This document shows, piece after piece, positions 27,876 through 36,672 of a stretch of DNA of 64,000 bases (position 1 is its first letter; every line of letters begins with the position of its first letter). The stretch is taken from positions 372,001 through 436,000 of the forward strand of contig NZ_JARXVD010000002.1 of the NCBI RefSeq assembly GCF_029892685.1, read 5' to 3'. This stretch comes from Mycobacterium sp. OTB74 (GTDB lineage Bacteria > Actinomycetota > Actinomycetes > Mycobacteriales > Mycobacteriaceae). The notes under the pieces were generated by a model. The model made no database searches. It was not told the origin of the DNA and saw only the letters and a list, made by a program, of their open reading frames with translations. The position numbers were made by a program, and so were the translations under genes.

Positions 27876-28520
27876 CTAGTCGGACAAATCGGCCGATACG
27901 TCCGTTTGGGCGGGGATAGAACCAGCTTCGGCGCGCCTGCCCTTCAGGCCGCGCCAGAACAGGTTGATCATCAGCTCGGCGGCATCGTTGGCCGAGGTGT
28001 CACCCGCGCTGACGCGCGTGGCGATGGCCTCACCGGCCCCCACCAGCGCCACGGCCATCATCTCGAAGTCGCTGTCCGGGTCGGGGTTTCGGGTGCCCGC
28101 GCTGAGCAGGCGGGCGACCAGATCGATGATCCGGTCTCGACCCTCACGCACGGTGTGCGCGAATGCTTGCGAGCTGGTGGCCTGCGTGTACAGCACGATC
28201 CAGGACGCCCGATTCACGTCGATGTAGTTCATGAACGAGAGCACTGCATTGCGCAGTAGTTCGCGCGGAGTCAGCGTGAAATCGATGTCGCCGCGGACGG
28301 TCTCGACGAAGCGGTTCAACTCCCTATCCAGGCACGCGCTGAACAGTTCTTCCTTGGAGCCGTAGTACAGGTACAGCATCGGCTTGGAGATCTCGGCTTG
28401 TCCCGCGATCGCATCCATGGACGTTTCGTGATAGCCGTTGATCGAGAACATCTGCACGGCGGCGTCGAGCATCTGTTGTTCGCGAACGGCCCGGGGCAGC
28501 CGCTTGGTTCCACCTGCCAT
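27876..28520 (-). CDS. TetR-family transcriptional regulator (Rv0238-like)
   Basis: A 214-residue TetR repressor with a typical N-terminal helix-turn-helix: REQQMLDAAVQMFSINGYHETSMDAIAGQAEISKPM, broken around residues 15-50, then LYYGSKEELF. The rest is the helical ligand-binding domain. It lies 4 bp downstream of lpqI in the same direction and is probably co-transcribed with it. By position it corresponds to Rv0238. The nearby fadA2/fabG4 palindrome is a reasonable target, but no copy of that palindrome was found in front of lpqI, so autoregulation is not supported. Confidence 0.9.
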   Translation of the reverse strand: MAGGTKRLPRAVREQQMLDAAVQMFSINGYHETSMDAIAGQAEISKPMLYLYYGSKEELFSACLDRELNRFVETVRGDIDFTLTPRELLRNAVLSFMNYIDVNRASWIVLYTQATSSQAFAHTVREGRDRIIDLVARLLSAGTRNPDPDSDFEMMAVALVGAGEAIATRVSAGDTSANDAAELMINLFWRGLKGRRAEAGSIPAQTDVSADLSD

Positions 28521-28524
28521 CAGA

Positions 28525-29691
28525 TCACCTCACACATTTGGTGCTCGGGCCCTTCATCGTGGCCACGCGCACAAACGACCGATCGACCTGGCCCCGGTCC
28601 AGTTCGTCGGCATTGACTGCCTTTTCCAACCCATCCAGCACTGCGGGCACCTCGTCGGTGGTCACCCACAACGCGATATCCGCACCCGCCTGCAACGCCT
28701 TCAGCACGGCCGCAGCCACGCCGTACCGCTCGTTGATGGCGGCCATGCTGGACAGATCGTCGGTGAAGATGACCCCACTGAAAGGCGGTCCGCCGTCCCA
28801 GCCGTGCCGCAACAGGTCGTAGGCAGGCTTGCTGAGGCTGGCCGGGTCATCACCGGTCAGGCCCGGCACTTCCAAGTGCCCGACCATCACCGCAACCGGC
28901 GCCTGGGTGGCCAGCGTCCGGTACGGGACCATGTCGTTGGTCTTCAGCTCATCCAGCGGCGGCGTCGTCACCACGCCGGCGGTGTGCGAGTCGCCCGACC
29001 CGTGCCCGTGGCCCGGGAAATGCTTGAGCACCGGCAACAGCCCGGCGTCGCGCAGCCCCTGGGCGTAAGCGCCGGCGAACTTGGTCACCTGGTCCGGCGT
29101 CGAACCGAACGACCGGTCACCGATCACCGCGTCATCCGGCTCGTCGGTGACATCGGTCACCGGTGCCAGGTCGATGGTGATGCCCATGCTCTTCATCTTG
29201 ACGCCACGGTCCCTGGCGATGTCGTGAACTTGCTCAGGTGTCTGGGTCTGCGACAACACCCGCGGCGAGTCCTGCGTCCCGATCCGCTTCTTCAGCCGCG
29301 AGACCCGGCCGCCCTCTTCGTCCACGCTGACCGCCAACGGCAGCGCGCCTTCGGCCTGCAGCGCTGGCAGGGTGCCGTCGTCGAAGATCGACAGGTCGGT
29401 CCAGCTGCCGATGAATATGCCGCCCACCTCTTGGTTAGCGACCACCGCACGGGCATCGGCCGAGTCCTTGACCCCCACCATCAGCAACTGTGCGAGCTCC
29501 TGGCGCAGCGTCAGCTTGCCGATCAACGCCTGCGGGTCGCACGGGGGCGCACTGGGCGGCGCCATCTGCTTGGTCGTAGCGGCCTGACCACTCGGCGAAG
29601 TCGGCGCCGCGGGATGGTTGGTGGACTGTGAGCAACCGGCCAACAAACCGGACACCAATGTCAGTACGCCGAGAGCGCGGGGCAGGAACAT
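28525..29691 (-). CDS. lpqI: LpqI, lipoprotein beta-N-acetylglucosaminidase (GH3)
   Basis: A 388-residue lipoprotein. The N-terminus has a signal peptide ending in a lipobox LLAGC at about residue 20. A Thr/Pro/Ala/Gln-rich linker precedes the glycoside hydrolase family 3 domain, which carries LMVGVKDS and KHFPGHGHGSGDSHTAG (substrate-binding Lys/His and the catalytic His loop) and VIFTDDLSSMAAI with the nucleophile Asp. It matches Rv0237 in size and position. LpqI releases N-acetylglucosamine from muropeptides during peptidoglycan recycling on the outer face of the membrane. It is divergent from the small secreted gene and aftD, with only 59 bp between starts. Confidence 0.93.
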   Translation of the reverse strand: MFLPRALGVLTLVSGLLAGCSQSTNHPAAPTSPSGQAATTKQMAPPSAPPCDPQALIGKLTLRQELAQLLMVGVKDSADARAVVANQEVGGIFIGSWTDLSIFDDGTLPALQAEGALPLAVSVDEEGGRVSRLKKRIGTQDSPRVLSQTQTPEQVHDIARDRGVKMKSMGITIDLAPVTDVTDEPDDAVIGDRSFGSTPDQVTKFAGAYAQGLRDAGLLPVLKHFPGHGHGSGDSHTAGVVTTPPLDELKTNDMVPYRTLATQAPVAVMVGHLEVPGLTGDDPASLSKPAYDLLRHGWDGGPPFSGVIFTDDLSSMAAINERYGVAAAVLKALQAGADIALWVTTDEVPAVLDGLEKAVNADELDRGQVDRSFVRVATMKGPSTKCVR

Positions 29692-29750
29692 GGGTTTCGA
29701 GCCTAACCGGTCACCGGGGCCGCACGACGGATCGTGCTAGTTTGAGCCGC

Positions 29751-29924
29751 ATGGACCGCTACCTCGTGCCCGCCGGAGCCAGCATCGTGGTCGGTCTGCT
29801 GCTCGGTGCGGCAGCGGTCTTCGGAACCACGCTGATGCTGCAGCAAGACACCAAGCCGACGCTGCAATCGGGCGATCCAGCGTCATCGGTGCTCAACCGC
29901 GTCGAATACGGCAATCGCACCTGA
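29751..29924 (+). CDS. Small secreted/membrane protein (Rv0236A-like)
   Basis: A 57-residue protein starting MDRYLVPAGASIVVG and ending LNRVEYGNRT. It has one hydrophobic helix (about residues 8-30) and a short hydrophilic tail. Size, sequence and position directly before aftD match the small protein Rv0236A. Its function is not established. The constant linkage to aftD suggests a role beside the arabinosyltransferase. The stop lies 28 bp before the only canonical aftD start, and the aftD frame is open through the overlap. Confidence 0.85.
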   Translation: MDRYLVPAGASIVVGLLLGAAAVFGTTLMLQQDTKPTLQSGDPASSVLNRVEYGNRT

Positions 29925-29952
29925 ATCCGCCGCGCCGCTGTCGCGGCGCTGG

Positions 29953-32900
29953 TTGTGGGTCGTCAGCGCGGCCGCACTGGTCCTGACGTTCGCCCAGTCA
30001 CCGGGCCGGGTCTCGCCAGACACCAAACTCGATCTCACCGCTAATCCCGCGCGTTTCCTGGCGCGGGCAGCCGATCTCTGGAGCAGCGACCTGCCGTTCG
30101 GGCAGTCCCAGAACCAGGCGTACGGCTACCTCTTCCCGCACGGCGCGTTCTTTCTGATTGGTGACGTCCTCGGGCTGCCCGGTTGGGTGACGCAGCGGCT
30201 CTGGTGGGCGCTGCTGCTGGTCGTCGGGTTCTGGGGGCTGCTGCGGGTGGCCGAAGCATTAGGTATCGGCAGTACCTCGTCCCGTGTCATCGGAGCGCTG
30301 GCGTGCGCCCTGTCCCCGCGAGTGCTGACGACGCTGGGCGCGATCTCGTCGGAAACCCTGCCCATGATGCTGGCGCCGTGGGTACTGCTGCCGGTGATCC
30401 TTGTGTTTCGCGGGGATCCTCGGGTTCGAATGCTGGCTGCGCGCTCGGCGGTGGCCGTCGCACTGATGGGTGCGGTCAACGCGGTCGCGACCCTGACCGG
30501 GTGTCTGGCCGCGATCCTCTGGTGGGCCGCGCACCGCCCCAACCGGCTGTGGTGGCGATTCACCGCGTGGTGGTTCGGGTGCACTCTGCTGGCCGTGCTG
30601 TGGTGGGCGGTGGCGCTGGTGCTGCTCGGCCGGATCAGCCCACCGTTCCTGGACTTCATCGAATCCTCGGGCGTCACCACCCGGTGGCTGTCACTGACCG
30701 AGGTGCTGCGCGGCACCTACGGTTGGACCGCGTTCGTCGCCACGAACGCCACCGCGGGGTCCTCACTGGTCACCGGTTCGGTGGCGGTTCTGGCTACGAC
30801 GTTGGTGGCCGCCGGTGGCCTGGCCGGTCTGGCCATGCCGACCATGCCCGCGCGCGGTCGGCTGATCACCACGCTGCTGGTCGGGTTGGGCCTGCTGGCG
30901 GTGGCCTATTCGGGCGGGCTCGGTTCTCCGGTGGCCCACCAGGTTCAGGTGTTTCTCGATGCCGGCGGCACCCCGCTGCGCAACGTGCACAAGCTCGATC
31001 CCATACTGCGGCTGCCGTTGACCTTGGGCCTGGCCCACCTGCTGGGCCGACTGCCGCTGCCGGGTACCGCTGCGCGGCGCGATTGGCTGAATGCGTTCGC
31101 CCATCCGGAGCGGGACAAACGCGTAGCGGTGGCGATGGTGCTGCTGACCGCGTTGGTCGCGGGCAGCTCGCTGGCCTGGACCGGGCGCCTGGCCGCGCCC
31201 GGTGCGTTCCGGGCTATTCCGCCGTACTGGCACCAGACCGCCGACTGGCTGGACGCCCACAGCGCCGACCATCCGGGCCGCGTACTGGTGGCCCCGGGTG
31301 CGCCGTTCGCCAACCAGGTATGGGGCAACACACATGACGAACCGCTACAGGTGCTCAGCCATGGCCCATGGGGTGTGCGCGACTCGATTCCGCTGACCCC
31401 GCCGGAGACCATCCGTGCACTGGATTCGGTGCAGCGCCTGTTCGCCACGGGCCGACCGTCGGCGGGGTTGGCTGACACCCTTGCCCGACAAGGCATTTCG
31501 TTTGTGGTTTTGCGCAACGACCTGGACCCCGACAACTCCCGGTCAGCCCGTCCGCTGCTCGCACACCGAGCGATCGAGGGTTCACCGGGACTGACCAAGG
31601 TGGCCCAGTTCGGCGACCCGGTCGGCCCGGGCAAGGTCCCCGGTTTCATCGCCGACAGCGGCCTGCGTCCGCGCTACCCGGCGGTCGAGATCTATCGAGT
31701 GGACATCTCTGGCACCACCGGCCCCTACCTTGCCGACACCGAGGCCATGGCCCGTGTCGACGGCGGACCAGAGGCCTTGTTGCGGCTCGACGAACGTCGT
31801 CGTCTCATGGGTGAAAAGCCCTTGGGCCCAATGCTTTTGACAGCCGATGCGCAGCGTGCGGAGCTACCGGTCCCCCTCGTCACCGTCACCGACACGCCGT
31901 TGGCCAGAGAAACCGACTACGGACGGGTGGACGACCACTCGTCGGCGATCCGCGCACCCGGCGACCCGCGACGCACCTATAACCGGGTCATGGACTACCC
32001 AAGTCCCGGCGCCGACACCGTGTTCGGACAGTGGCCGGGTGGGCGGATCACCACCTCGAGTTCGTCGTCGGACTCCACGGCACTGCCCAATGTGGCTACC
32101 GCGGCCGGCCCGGCTGCGGCCATTGACGGCGACCCGTCCACAAGTTGGGTGTCCAACTCGCTGCAATCGGCTGTGGGGCAATGGCTTCAGGTCGACTTCG
32201 ACCATCCGATCACCAATGCTACCGTCACGCTGACCCCGAGCGCGACAGCAGTGGGTGCCCAGGTGCGTCGCATCGAGGTGTCAACTGCGCACGGCACCAG
32301 CACAATTCGGTTCGACCAACCCGGAAAGCCGCTGACCGCGGCCCTTCCCTACGGCGAGTCCTCCTGGGTGCGATTCACCGCAACCGGTACCGACGACGGC
32401 AGCCTGGGCGTGCAGTTCGGCATCACCGATTTCTCCTTTACGCAGTACGACGCGTCGGGCTTTGCCCATCCGGTGAGCTTGCGGCACACCGTCGATGTAC
32501 CCGGACCGCCCGCGGGATCAGCTGTGGCCCAATGGGATTTGGGCAGCGACCAGCTGGGCCGGCCGGGTTGCGCCGATAGTCACAACGGAGTTCGGTGCGC
32601 CGCGACCATGGCTGAGGCTCCCGAGGAGCCGGTGAACATGAGCCGCACGCTGACGGTGCCCACGCCGACCACGGTGACGCCGACTGTGTGGGTGCAGCCG
32701 CGACAAGGGCCGCACCTGGCAGACCTGGTCCACCAGCCGGGCACCACGCGGGCCATCGGCGAGGCCGACGTCATCGACGTCGCCGGCTCGGCCTATGCGG
32801 CCACCGACGGCGACCCCCGCACCGCGTGGGTGGCCCCGCAGAACATCGTGCAGTTCCGCACCGCTGCCAACCTGACTGTGAAGCTGCCATCCACGACAAC

Positions 32901-34113
32901 CGTTGCCGGACTGCGCCTTTCACCGAGTCAATCGGAACTGCCCGCTCATCCGACACTGGTGGCCGTCGACCTCGGTAGCGGACCTCAGGTCCGCCGGCTC
33001 ACCGGTGACGGTCCGCAGACCCTGTCACTCAAGCCGGCCTCGACCGACACCGTAAAGCTGTCGATCCTGGACTGGCGCGACGTGATCGACCGCACCGCAC
33101 TGGGATTCGATCAGGTCAAACCACCCGGCCTGGCCGAGGTCAGCGTGCTGGACTCGCACGGGGCACCGATCGCACCGGCCGATGACGCCACCAACCGGCG
33201 GCGTGAGATCACGCTGCCCTGCGGGCGCGGTCCGATCGTCGCGATCGCCGGGCAGTTCCTACAGACCTCGGTGCACACCACCGTCGGTGCACTGCTGGAC
33301 GGACAGCCCATCACCGCGCAGCCGTGTCAGTCGGGACCGCTGAACCTACCTGCCGGACAGCAGGAGTTGGTGATCAGTCCCGGACCGGACTTCACCGTCA
33401 TCGGTGCCCGCCTCACTGCATCGTCGACTCAATTGTCCAGTGCGACAACCACACCTGCGCACGTCGAGCAGTGGACCGCCGACCATCGGGAACTCCAGGC
33501 GCCGCAGTCTCCGGTGCAGCGGGTCCTGGTGGTGCCCGAGAGTGTCAACCCCGGTTGGACCGCCCACACCGCCAACGGGGTAACCCTCAATCCCGTGACG
33601 GTCAATGGCTGGCAGCAGGGTTGGGTGCTGCCGGCCGGGACGTCCGGGACCATCACGCTGACCTTCGCCTTGAACACGCCGTATCGAATCGCGTTGTTCG
33701 GGGGCCTGGCGCTATTACCCGTCCTGGCACTGCTGGCGCTCCTGCCGGCACGCCGTCGCAGCCCGGATGACCCGCCGCCACGCCCCTGGCAGCCGCCGCG
33801 GGCCGTGGTGATTACCGTCCTGCTCGGCTTCGGAGCACTGGTGGCCGGTGCGGTCGGTGCTGCGGTGGTGGCTGCCGGTATCGGTGTGTGGCATCTGCTG
33901 CGGACCCGGCCGCGGTGGCTGAACGCCTGGACGGTGGGGGCCGCGGCCGGAGGTTTGATCATCGCCGGCGCGGTGCTCAGCGTGTATCCGTGGCGTTCCG
34001 TCGACGGCTACATCGGCCATTCGTGGCGCGTGCAATTACTGGCGCTGATCTCGGTGACGACGGTCGCGGTGTCACTGCTCAGCGAGCAGGGACCGGCTCC
34101 GGAAGATCAGTGA
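29953..34113 (+). CDS. aftD: AftD, alpha-(1->3)-arabinofuranosyltransferase
   Basis: A GT-C glycosyltransferase of at least 1,386 residues. The N-terminal half has about a dozen transmembrane helices. The early PDTKLDL segment carries the catalytic-type Asp and NQAYGYLFPHG follows. The periplasmic part includes two discoidin/F5-8C-like carbohydrate-binding segments, at AAIDGDPSTSWV (about 724) and AATDGDPRTAWV (about 948). Helices return at the C-terminus. AftD adds alpha-1,3 arabinofuranose branches to arabinogalactan and lipoarabinomannan outside the membrane, using decaprenyl-phosphoryl-arabinose. TTG 29953 is the first canonical start in frame. Family members begin a few residues earlier (APLSRRW is encoded just upstream), so a non-standard start such as CTG 29938 is possible. 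The 3' end overlaps the convergent acyltransferase gene by 35 bp. Confidence 0.93.
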   Translation: MWVVSAAALVLTFAQSPGRVSPDTKLDLTANPARFLARAADLWSSDLPFGQSQNQAYGYLFPHGAFFLIGDVLGLPGWVTQRLWWALLLVVGFWGLLRVAEALGIGSTSSRVIGALACALSPRVLTTLGAISSETLPMMLAPWVLLPVILVFRGDPRVRMLAARSAVAVALMGAVNAVATLTGCLAAILWWAAHRPNRLWWRFTAWWFGCTLLAVLWWAVALVLLGRISPPFLDFIESSGVTTRWLSLTEVLRGTYGWTAFVATNATAGSSLVTGSVAVLATTLVAAGGLAGLAMPTMPARGRLITTLLVGLGLLAVAYSGGLGSPVAHQVQVFLDAGGTPLRNVHKLDPILRLPLTLGLAHLLGRLPLPGTAARRDWLNAFAHPERDKRVAVAMVLLTALVAGSSLAWTGRLAAPGAFRAIPPYWHQTADWLDAHSADHPGRVLVAPGAPFANQVWGNTHDEPLQVLSHGPWGVRDSIPLTPPETIRALDSVQRLFATGRPSAGLADTLARQGISFVVLRNDLDPDNSRSARPLLAHRAIEGSPGLTKVAQFGDPVGPGKVPGFIADSGLRPRYPAVEIYRVDISGTTGPYLADTEAMARVDGGPEALLRLDERRRLMGEKPLGPMLLTADAQRAELPVPLVTVTDTPLARETDYGRVDDHSSAIRAPGDPRRTYNRVMDYPSPGADTVFGQWPGGRITTSSSSSDSTALPNVATAAGPAAAIDGDPSTSWVSNSLQSAVGQWLQVDFDHPITNATVTLTPSATAVGAQVRRIEVSTAHGTSTIRFDQPGKPLTAALPYGESSWVRFTATGTDDGSLGVQFGITDFSFTQYDASGFAHPVSLRHTVDVPGPPAGSAVAQWDLGSDQLGRPGCADSHNGVRCAATMAEAPEEPVNMSRTLTVPTPTTVTPTVWVQPRQGPHLADLVHQPGTTRAIGEADVIDVAGSAYAATDGDPRTAWVAPQNIVQFRTAANLTVKLPSTTTVAGLRLSPSQSELPAHPTLVAVDLGSGPQVRRLTGDGPQTLSLKPASTDTVKLSILDWRDVIDRTALGFDQVKPPGLAEVSVLDSHGAPIAPADDATNRRREITLPCGRGPIVAIAGQFLQTSVHTTVGALLDGQPITAQPCQSGPLNLPAGQQELVISPGPDFTVIGARLTASSTQLSSATTTPAHVEQWTADHRELQAPQSPVQRVLVVPESVNPGWTAHTANGVTLNPVTVNGWQQGWVLPAGTSGTITLTFALNTPYRIALFGGLALLPVLALLALLPARRRSPDDPPPRPWQPPRAVVITVLLGFGALVAGAVGAAVVAAGIGVWHLLRTRPRWLNAWTVGAAAGGLIIAGAVLSVYPWRSVDGYIGHSWRVQLLALISVTTVAVSLLSEQGPAPEDQ

Positions 34114-35263
34114 TCGAGCTGTCCAAAGGTGTTGGCACACCACGGGATTTTCGCAACTCCCAGCGGCGCAACGCTTCCCGGCAGGGGGACTCGATCAGTG
34201 CGTAGCTGACCGCGGCGATCGCCCATCCGAACAGCAGCGTCAGCGTCAGCACAGTCGGCATGTGCCCGTTGAAGGGGAACTCACCGATCACCGGGAACAC
34301 CATGGCCAGGGCAGCCAGGTGCCAGATGAATAACCCGTAGGACCAGCGGCCCAACGTCACCATGACGGTGCTGCCGAGAATTCGGTGCGACGTGCCCGGG
34401 GCATCGAGCACCAGCGGAGCCAGCAGGCTGCCGGCAACCACCGCACCCATCGAGGTCTTCACCACCACCTGGCTGACAGTGCCCGGGGCCAGGCCGATGT
34501 TGCCGGCCAGCGGCGTTGCGGCGATGACGAACGCGACGGCAGTGATGGCCGCCAACACCCAACGACGACGCGCCAGCCGGTGCGCCCAGCCGACCGGCTC
34601 CACGGTCAGTTCCGCCAGCAGCATTCCGGCGGCGAACCAGGAGAACAACGCCGGCAACCAGTTCATCTGGTTGACCCCGAACGGCAGATGCCAGGGCAAC
34701 GCCGGCCAGGCGAAGCTGGCCACCCCCAGCAGCGCGATCGTCGGGATCCGTGCTCGCACCGGCAGTTGCCGCGCCAGCAAAGCGAGGATGGGCAGCACCA
34801 GGTAAAAGCTGACCTCGACGGCCAGGCTCCACATCTGTGTCAGCCCCGAGGTCAGGGTCAACGGCACGTACACCTGGGTCAGCGTCAGGTTGGCCAGCCA
34901 CACCGTCAGGTCCGCATCGGCGTCGGGCAGCAGCGTGAGGATCACCACAACGGCGACCACGTACGCGGGCATGATCCGGACCAGCCGGGACCTCAGATAG
35001 TGCCCCGTCGGCGGCCGGCGTCGCAGACCGCGGGCCGCGGCCGCATGGCCACGCCACAGCAGGAAACCCGACAGTGCGAAGAACACCGCCACAGCCAGGT
35101 CGAAGCGGGTGAACAAGCGGCCGTACCAGCCACTGCTGTTGCCGGTCTGGAACGCCACGTGAGTCAGCACCACGCCCATGGCGGCCGCGGCTCGCATGCC
35201 CTCCACAGCGGGCAGGAAGCTGCGGGTGCCACTCACCTGATCGCCGATTCCTGCATGCTGCAC
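34079..35263 (-). CDS. Acyltransferase-3 family membrane protein (Rv0228-like)
   Basis: A protein of about 394 residues with ten or so transmembrane helices. It contains the family motif FLPAVEGMRAAAAMGVVLTHVAF, broken around residues 15-40 with the conserved His in the last part, and FFALSGFLLWRGH. Acyltransferase-3 proteins move acetyl, succinyl or other acyl groups across the membrane onto sugars or lipids. The start is uncertain. GTG 35263 and GTG 35236 both give sensible N-termini, while the frame open to 35419 overlaps the next gene's upstream region. Its 3' end overlaps aftD. By order it corresponds to Rv0228, within an envelope-assembly cluster. Confidence 0.85.
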   Translation of the reverse strand: MQHAGIGDQVSGTRSFLPAVEGMRAAAAMGVVLTHVAFQTGNSSGWYGRLFTRFDLAVAVFFALSGFLLWRGHAAAARGLRRRPPTGHYLRSRLVRIMPAYVVAVVVILTLLPDADADLTVWLANLTLTQVYVPLTLTSGLTQMWSLAVEVSFYLVLPILALLARQLPVRARIPTIALLGVASFAWPALPWHLPFGVNQMNWLPALFSWFAAGMLLAELTVEPVGWAHRLARRRWVLAAITAVAFVIAATPLAGNIGLAPGTVSQVVVKTSMGAVVAGSLLAPLVLDAPGTSHRILGSTVMVTLGRWSYGLFIWHLAALAMVFPVIGEFPFNGHMPTVLTLTLLFGWAIAAVSYALIESPCREALRRWELRKSRGVPTPLDSSITDLPEPVPAR

Positions 35264-35422
35264 GTGCTCCAGTGTGCCGGTCGAAACGCGTTCGGCCGAA
35301 CCGGCCACCCTAGGCTGTCCTCCACTCAGGCCCCGGACTCGACTCTGAGCGTCAGCCTTACCTTCGACTGTTAGGGTCAGTCGGATTGCTATGTGGCTGG
35401 CAGAGGAAGTAAGGAGCACGGT

Positions 35423-36619
35423 TTGAACCGCGCCGTTGGGCCGCGTATCGCGGCCTGCGTCTTGTTGGGGCTTGGTGCCGCCCTACTGATCGCCGCTCTG
35501 CTGTTGACTACCTACACCTCGGGCAGAATTGCCAAGGTGCCGTTGGATATCGACACCACGTTGGTCAGTAACGGCACCGGTACTGCGCTGGACCCGGCGT
35601 CGCTGCTCGGCGAGAAGTTCGTCATCAACAAGAACGTTCCGCTGGCTATGCAGCAGCAGATCAGCGTCGAGTCGCCGGCCAACGCCGACGTGGTGACACT
35701 GCAGGTCGGCAGCACGGTGCGACGCACCGACAAGCAACAGGACAACGGCCTGTTGCTGGCACTGGTCGACACCGTGACCATGAACCGCAGGACGGCTATG
35801 GCGGTGTCCGGCGCGACCGGCTCGGTGCAGAAGCCTCGGACCATCGAGGACCAGAACCCGCCGACCAACGTCGCGCTGCCGCATCAGGGGCTGACGTACC
35901 GGTTCCCGTTCAACACGGAGAAGAAGACCTACCAGGTCTTCGACCCCATCGCGCAGAAGGCATACGACGCCAACTACGAGGGTGAAGAGGACATCAACGG
36001 GCTCAGCGCCTTCAAGTTCACCCAGAACGTCGGGTATGACGCCGACAACAAGCTCGTTGAGCCGATCAAGTACGCCTCGCTGTATGACAGGGACGAAGAC
36101 AGCTCGGTGACCGCCCGCGCCTCACTGTGGGGTGTGCAGTCCGCCGACCCCGAAGAGCAGATCACCATGCAGCGCTACTACGCGGCGCAGCGCACCTACT
36201 GGGTGGATCCGGTGTCCGGCACCATCATCAAACAGAAGGACCACGGGTTCCACTACTACTCCCGGGATCCGCTCAAGCCTGAGGTGCCGTTCGCCGACTA
36301 CACCGTGACCTCTACCGAGCAGACGGTCGAGTCGCAGGTGGCCAGTGCCCATGGTGAGCGCGACCGGCTGGCTCTGTGGGGCCGGATTCTGCCGATCACA
36401 TTCGGCGGGCTGGGTCTGGTGACCCTGGTTGGCGGTGCGTTGCTTGGCGTCTACGGCCTGCGGTCACAAGCCGCCCTGATCGACCCGGGTCTCGACGCTG
36501 CCGGGCACGGCTTCTTCGGCCGACGTGAGATGGATTCTGGACCGATGCCGGCCGCCGAGGCGAAGACCGAGAAGCTGCCGACCCAGCGTCCAAGCGATCT
36601 GCCACCGGACCGGATCTGA
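35423..36619 (+). CDS. pgfA: DUF3068 protein, PgfA-like (Rv0227c)
   Basis: A 398-residue protein with one N-terminal transmembrane helix (about 10-32), a large extracytoplasmic domain and a second helix near 330-352, ending in a charged tail. The start is TTG 35423 with AAGGAG six bases upstream, giving LNRAVGPRIAACVLLG. This agrees with how Rv0227c begins, and the ATG at 35393 would add an unsupported leader. DUF3068 is found in mycolic-acid bacteria. The M. smegmatis relative PgfA has been reported to act in polar growth and trehalose monomycolate traffic with MmpL3/TtfA. The symbol is from memory of that work. The next gene begins at or within its stop. Confidence 0.85.
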   Translation: MNRAVGPRIAACVLLGLGAALLIAALLLTTYTSGRIAKVPLDIDTTLVSNGTGTALDPASLLGEKFVINKNVPLAMQQQISVESPANADVVTLQVGSTVRRTDKQQDNGLLLALVDTVTMNRRTAMAVSGATGSVQKPRTIEDQNPPTNVALPHQGLTYRFPFNTEKKTYQVFDPIAQKAYDANYEGEEDINGLSAFKFTQNVGYDADNKLVEPIKYASLYDRDEDSSVTARASLWGVQSADPEEQITMQRYYAAQRTYWVDPVSGTIIKQKDHGFHYYSRDPLKPEVPFADYTVTSTEQTVESQVASAHGERDRLALWGRILPITFGGLGLVTLVGGALLGVYGLRSQAALIDPGLDAAGHGFFGRREMDSGPMPAAEAKTEKLPTQRPSDLPPDRI

Positions 36620-36672
36620 TCGTTTTTCGTCGTGCCCTGCCAGCGCTGTACGCGCTGGGGCTGACGCTCGCA

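Noticed and set aside
28438..29631. 397-codon open frame on the plus strand
   Set aside because: It is antisense to lpqI and TetR, both confidently identified. His/Arg-rich with no motif.
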